Source: an uncultured Lachnospiraceae bacterium (GTDB taxonomy: Bacteria; Bacillota_A; Clostridia; Lachnospirales; Lachnospiraceae). Taken from it: a stretch of DNA of 11,055 bases. Made by a program: the position numbers and the translations under genes. This document shows, one piece after another, positions 7,459 to 11,055 of the stretch (its first letter is position 1; each line of letters opens with the position of its first letter). The stretch is taken from positions 1-11,055 of the forward strand of contig CAMWWS010000055.1 in the NCBI GenBank assembly GCA_947178085.1. The letters are read 5' to 3'. The notes below the pieces were generated by a model, which was not told where the DNA came from, ran no database searches, and saw nothing but the letters and a program-made list of their open reading frames with translations.

Positions 7459-8799
7459 ATGAGATTCCTTGATTTACTGCGAATGAGCAGCAGTAACCTT
7501 TGGAAAAGAAAAGTCAGGACAATTCTAACCGTATTGGGAGTTGTTATCGGTGTTGCGTCTATTGTGGTTATGATTTCATTGGGACTTGGTCTTAGTAAGT
7601 CTATGATGGAGCAGTATGAGTCATATGGAAGCCTGACACAGATTACAGTCTATCAGTCATGGAACAGTAATGATGAGGATAAACGTCTTGATGATAATCT
7701 TATTGAAACTATAAAAAATATTGAGCATGTAACGGAAGTTTATCCTATAATGCAGATATCCGCTATAGCTAAATATGGCAGATATCAGAATTACCTGAAT
7801 ATCAGAGCTATGCCAATAGCTGCAATAGAAGATTTGGGTATGGAGGTAGGCGAAGGGAGCCTGCCATCGGCAGCAGATGATGAATTGAAATTCTTCTATG
7901 GTACAGAAGTGCTTATGGATTTCTATGATTCAAAGACCGGTGACGGATACTGGTCTACAGGTGTGGTGCCGGATATTGATATGATGAATGATCCTATATT
8001 TATCATTTTTGATACAGATGCTTATTGGCAGTCGCAGTACAATGATCCGGAAAATCCTGTCAAACCGCCTAAAAAGTATCTGATTCCAGCAAGTGGTGTG
8101 CAGGCGGAGCCCGAGGATGGCAGTTATGCCCGATATAGCTGGTATACCACATGCGACATTGATAAGCTGATTCCGGAACTTAGGAGAATTTTTAAAAATA
8201 AGGTAATTCCGGGACAGCCATCCATGAAAACAGGCAAGCCTTATAAGGAAATCTTTTATAACCAGCTTATCGTTAATGTGGATGAAATGGATAATGTCGT
8301 TGGTATCCAAACAAAAATTGCCGATATGGGATATGAGGCAAACAGCAACGCAGAGTGGATTGAATCCGAACAAAAACAAATGGGATATGTTCAGGCAGTA
8401 CTCGGTGGCATCGGCGCGGTATCATTGTTTGTAGCAGCAATCGGTATCACCAATACTATGATGATGTCCATATATGAACGTACGAAGGAAATCGGAGTCA
8501 TGAAAGTACTTGGCTGCGACCTTCGCAATATAAGGTCCCTGTTTTTGCTTGAGGCAGGCTTCATAGGTTTTATCGGCGGAGTTATCGGATTAGGACTTAG
8601 CTATACGATTTCAGTGATAATTAATAAAATTGCCTCCAGCGCCAACAGTTATATGGATATATCGTCTATTTCACGTATTCCGCCGTGGCTGGCATTGTTA
8701 TCGCTTGTTTTTGCCATACTTGTCGGAATGGTAGCAGGATTTTTCCCGGCGCTGCGCGCCATGAAACTGAGTCCGCTTGCGGCAATTCATACAGAATAA
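7459..8799 (+). CDS. MacB/FtsX-type ABC transporter permease
   Basis: A 446-residue protein. ATG 7459 is the only good start, although the AGGAG at 7441-7445 is 13 bases away, a longer gap than in its neighbours. The architecture is that of MacB permeases: membrane helix 1 (about 20-45) after a basic N terminus, an extracytoplasmic MacB_PCD-like domain (about 46-310), then the FtsX domain with helices at about 311-335, 360-388 and 409-432. The cytoplasmic loop MMMSIYERTKEIGVMKVLGC and the end FFPALRAMKLSPLAAIHTE are the conserved coupling and terminal motifs. The ATPase is encoded separately (4973), as in LolCD- or YknYZ-like systems, and not fused as in Gram-negative MacB. The extracytoplasmic domain carries an insert-like stretch rich in Asp, Pro and Tyr (about 150-230). 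It probably works as a dimer with the operon's ATPase; cargo is unknown. Confidence 0.93.
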   Translation: MRFLDLLRMSSSNLWKRKVRTILTVLGVVIGVASIVVMISLGLGLSKSMMEQYESYGSLTQITVYQSWNSNDEDKRLDDNLIETIKNIEHVTEVYPIMQISAIAKYGRYQNYLNIRAMPIAAIEDLGMEVGEGSLPSAADDELKFFYGTEVLMDFYDSKTGDGYWSTGVVPDIDMMNDPIFIIFDTDAYWQSQYNDPENPVKPPKKYLIPASGVQAEPEDGSYARYSWYTTCDIDKLIPELRRIFKNKVIPGQPSMKTGKPYKEIFYNQLIVNVDEMDNVVGIQTKIADMGYEANSNAEWIESEQKQMGYVQAVLGGIGAVSLFVAAIGITNTMMMSIYERTKEIGVMKVLGCDLRNIRSLFLLEAGFIGFIGGVIGLGLSYTISVIINKIASSANSYMDISSISRIPPWLALLSLVFAILVGMVAGFFPALRAMKLSPLAAIHTE

Positions 8800-8816
8800 A
8801 ATGTGAAAATAATATT

Positions 8817-10192
<1,376 letters not shown>

Positions 10193-10227
10193 GATATAAT
10201 GAAAAAAATTGCTTCATAGCAGGAAGG

Positions 10228-10384
10228 GGATTGAGCCTCTTTGTTTAATATGTGAGGGACGCTTTCGCTTCGGTTCGGACGCAGCGGTACTAATGCGCTA
10301 AAGTACAGCGCATAAAGTACAAGACCACTTTCAGTGGTCGGCGTCCTCTCAGACCCCCGCATATTAACTAAAGAGGCTCAATCC
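10228..10384. repeat. 157-bp imperfect palindrome with 15-bp terminal inverted repeats (MITE-like or structured RNA)
   Basis: GGATTGAGCCTCTTT (10228-10242) is exactly inverted at 10370-10384. After a two-base interruption (one G-U pair, one mismatch), pairing resumes with TTAATATG (10245-10252) against 10360-10367, then TGAG with CTCA and GGACGC (10257-10262) with GCGTCC (10341-10346). Inside are two further hairpins: GTACT/AGTAC plus ATGCGC/GCGCAT (10287-10320), and GACCACT-TTC-AGTGGTC (10323-10339). A second GGACGC copy (10277-10282) could compete for the same partner. There is no open reading frame of note. It starts 35 bases after eno, so it may also end that transcript, although the nearest T-run (10398-10403) is 13 bases beyond. 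No obvious target-site duplication flanks it. The palindrome is certain; its nature as a mobile repeat or an RNA is inferred. Confidence 0.75.
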
Positions 10385-10407
10385 ATCAACTATATGATTT
10401 TTTATAC

Positions 10408-10450
10408 TAGTCAATAATGCAGTATACATATAGAATAAAATTATTGACTA
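10408..10450. repeat. 11-bp perfect inverted repeat overlapping the hicA -35 box
   Basis: TAGTCAATAAT (10408-10418) is exactly inverted at 10440-10450, separated by 21 bases. The right copy contains the TTGAC of the hicA -35 box. This could be an operator for HicB or another regulator. Confidence 0.55.
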
Positions 10451-10472
10451 TGCGCATAATGCGTATTATAAT
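10444..10472 (+). promoter_or_regulatory. hicAB promoter
   Basis: TTGACT (10444-10449), a 17-base spacer and a perfect TATAAT (10467-10472) make this the best promoter in the window. The expected start is near 10479, giving a leader of about 47 bases to the hicA ATG. The spacer holds the palindrome ATGCGCAT (10450-10457) and a second ATGCG (10459-10463), plausible HicB binding sites, since hicAB operons are normally autorepressed. Confidence 0.8.
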
Positions 10473-10502
10473 ATGAATGAATAATAAGAAGGGAGTGATG
10501 CC

Positions 10503-10514
10503 ATGAGTGAATAA
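10503..10514 (+). other. Possible leader minicistron (Met-Ser-Glu-stop) upstream of hicA
   Basis: AAGGGAG (10489-10495) precedes ATG codons at 10498 (Met-Pro-stop) and 10503 (Met-Ser-Glu-stop). The TAA of the second ends within the hicA ribosome binding site (10513-10520), so a ribosome finishing here would be placed at the hicA start. It may be chance; no other support. Confidence 0.25.
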
Positions 10515-10525
10515 GGAGGTATTGA

Positions 10526-10705
10526 ATGAAATTTAGAGAAATTGAGAGTATGATATTAAAAAACGGATGGTATCAAGTAAAGCAAAAGGGTTCACACCAC
10601 CAATACAGACATCCGACTAAGCCTGGAAAAGTTACAATCCCAGAACATGGAGGGGATTTGAATTCAGATACAGTAAAATCAATTATGAAACAAGCGGGGC
10701 TTTAA
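10526..10705 (+). CDS. hicA: HicA family mRNA interferase toxin
   Basis: A 59-residue protein starting at ATG 10526, five bases after AAGGAGGT (10513-10520). The whole chain fits the HicA (YcfA-like) double-stranded RNA-binding fold: KFREIESMILKNGWYQVKQ, then the signature KGSHHQYRHP with the catalytic His in the GSH motif (residue 24), KPGKVTIPEHGGDL, and the ending SDTVKSIMKQAGL. HicA cleaves mRNA and is neutralised by HicB. Length is normal for the family and no key residue is missing, so it looks intact. hicB follows after 36 bases, the usual hicA-hicB order. Confidence 0.93.
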   Translation: MKFREIESMILKNGWYQVKQKGSHHQYRHPTKPGKVTIPEHGGDLNSDTVKSIMKQAGL

Positions 10706-10710
10706 GCCCC
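10696..10710 (+). other. Small GC hairpin across the hicA stop codon
   Basis: GGGGC (10696-10700) pairs with GCCCC (10706-10710) around TTTAA, and the hicA TAA lies in the loop. No strong T-run follows (ATTTACTCAATTTT), so it is more likely a weak attenuator or an RNA stability element between toxin and antitoxin than a full terminator. Confidence 0.4.
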
Positions 10711-10741
10711 ATTTACTCAATTTTAAATGGAGGTGAATAGA

Positions 10742-11055
10742 TTGAAATTAATTTATCCGGCTGTATTTAAGCCTTTTACAGATCAAAGTGGTGGATATGT
10801 GGTAGAATTTCCGGATTTACCCGGTTGTGTAACAGAGGGAAAAGACTTAGAGCAGGCTATTGAAATGGGGATTGACGCAGCTAGTGGTTGGATATTAGGG
10901 GAACTCGAAGATGGAGAACAAATTCCGCATGCTTCCGACTATTCTGAAATAACTGCTGAAAATGGGTGTATGGTGAATATGTTGTTATTAGATATTGATG
11001 CCTATGAAGAAAAATATGGTGAAAAAGCTGTAAGAAAAAACCTTACTATTCCTGC
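10742..11055 (+). CDS. hicB: HicB family antitoxin (3' partial)
   Basis: The first 104 residues are present and the gene runs off the window end. The start is TTG 10742, six bases after GGAGGTG (10729-10735); there is no in-frame ATG nearby, and a GTG at 10733 lies inside the ribosome binding site. The N-terminal part is the partially degraded RNase H-like HicB fold: KLIYPAVFKPF, GGYVVEFPDLPGCVTEGKDLEQAI, then MGIDAASGWILGELEDGEQIPHAS. The last visible residues, KYGEKAVRKNLTIP, begin the usual C-terminal DNA-binding segment (RKNLTIP...), which would contact the operon's own promoter; most of that segment is beyond the window. HicB neutralises HicA and acts with it as an autorepressor. Confidence 0.93.
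   Translation, partial: MKLIYPAVFKPFTDQSGGYVVEFPDLPGCVTEGKDLEQAIEMGIDAASGWILGELEDGEQIPHASDYSEITAENGCMVNMLLLDIDAYEEKYGEKAVRKNLTIP

Noticed and set aside
10228..10384. CRISPR array or tRNA/rRNA in the palindromic region
   Set aside because: There are no regularly spaced direct repeats, and no cloverleaf or CCA-type signals; the structure is a nested palindrome.
10385..10418. Divergent minus-strand promoter from the left copy of the 11-bp repeat
   Set aside because: A TTGACT box exists on the minus strand, but no -10 is found at 16-18 bases, and there is no minus-strand gene to express.

Overview
The window looks like chromosomal DNA of a low-to-moderate-GC Firmicute, most likely a gut-type member of the Clostridia (Lachnospiraceae-like). 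The reasons are strong AGGAGG-type ribosome binding sites, AT-rich intergenic promoters with TTGACA/TATAAT-like boxes, a TrpB2-type enzyme, a YtrA-type GntR regulator with its ABC transporter, and a Gram-positive-style sortase-free membrane-anchored extracellular protein. All genes I can support lie on the + strand. The genus is an inference from gene style, not from a search.

Layout. 1-1113 is the 3' part of a TrpB2-like PLP enzyme gene, cut at its 5' end by the window edge. 1159-1239 carries two hairpins that look like its terminators. 1252-1306 holds a promoter and a YtrA-type operator. 1354-4826 is a tightly overlapping three-gene operon: a YtrA-type repressor, a YtrB-like ABC ATPase, and a large ABC permease with a soluble C-terminal domain of about 350 residues. 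4973-8799 is a second operon of MacB/LolD type: an ATPase, a secreted Ig-like (COG1361/CARDB-like) membrane-anchored protein, and a MacB/FtsX-type permease. 8817-8872 is a long hairpin ending in a T-run that buries the ribosome binding site of the next gene. 8873-10192 encodes enolase. 10228-10384 is a 157-bp imperfect palindrome with 15-bp perfect terminal inverted repeats. From 10444 onward is a hicAB toxin-antitoxin pair with a near-consensus promoter; hicB runs off the window end.

How the genes fit together. The first ABC operon is probably autoregulated: the repressor gene is first, and AGTGTA-N13-TACACA sits across the expected transcription start, matching the operator I recall for B. 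subtilis YtrA. The second operon pairs a MacB-like motor and permease with an extracellular Ig-like protein anchored by a C-terminal membrane segment, where a Gram-negative Mac system would have the MacA adaptor. Its substrate cannot be told from sequence. Enolase is a housekeeping gene that seems insulated from the upstream operon by the hairpin. The palindrome followed by hicAB marks the right end of the window as more accessory in character.

The best candidates for something undescribed are the MacB/Ig-like module, the hairpin that could serve both as terminator of the ABC operon and as a lock on enolase translation, and the 157-bp palindrome.
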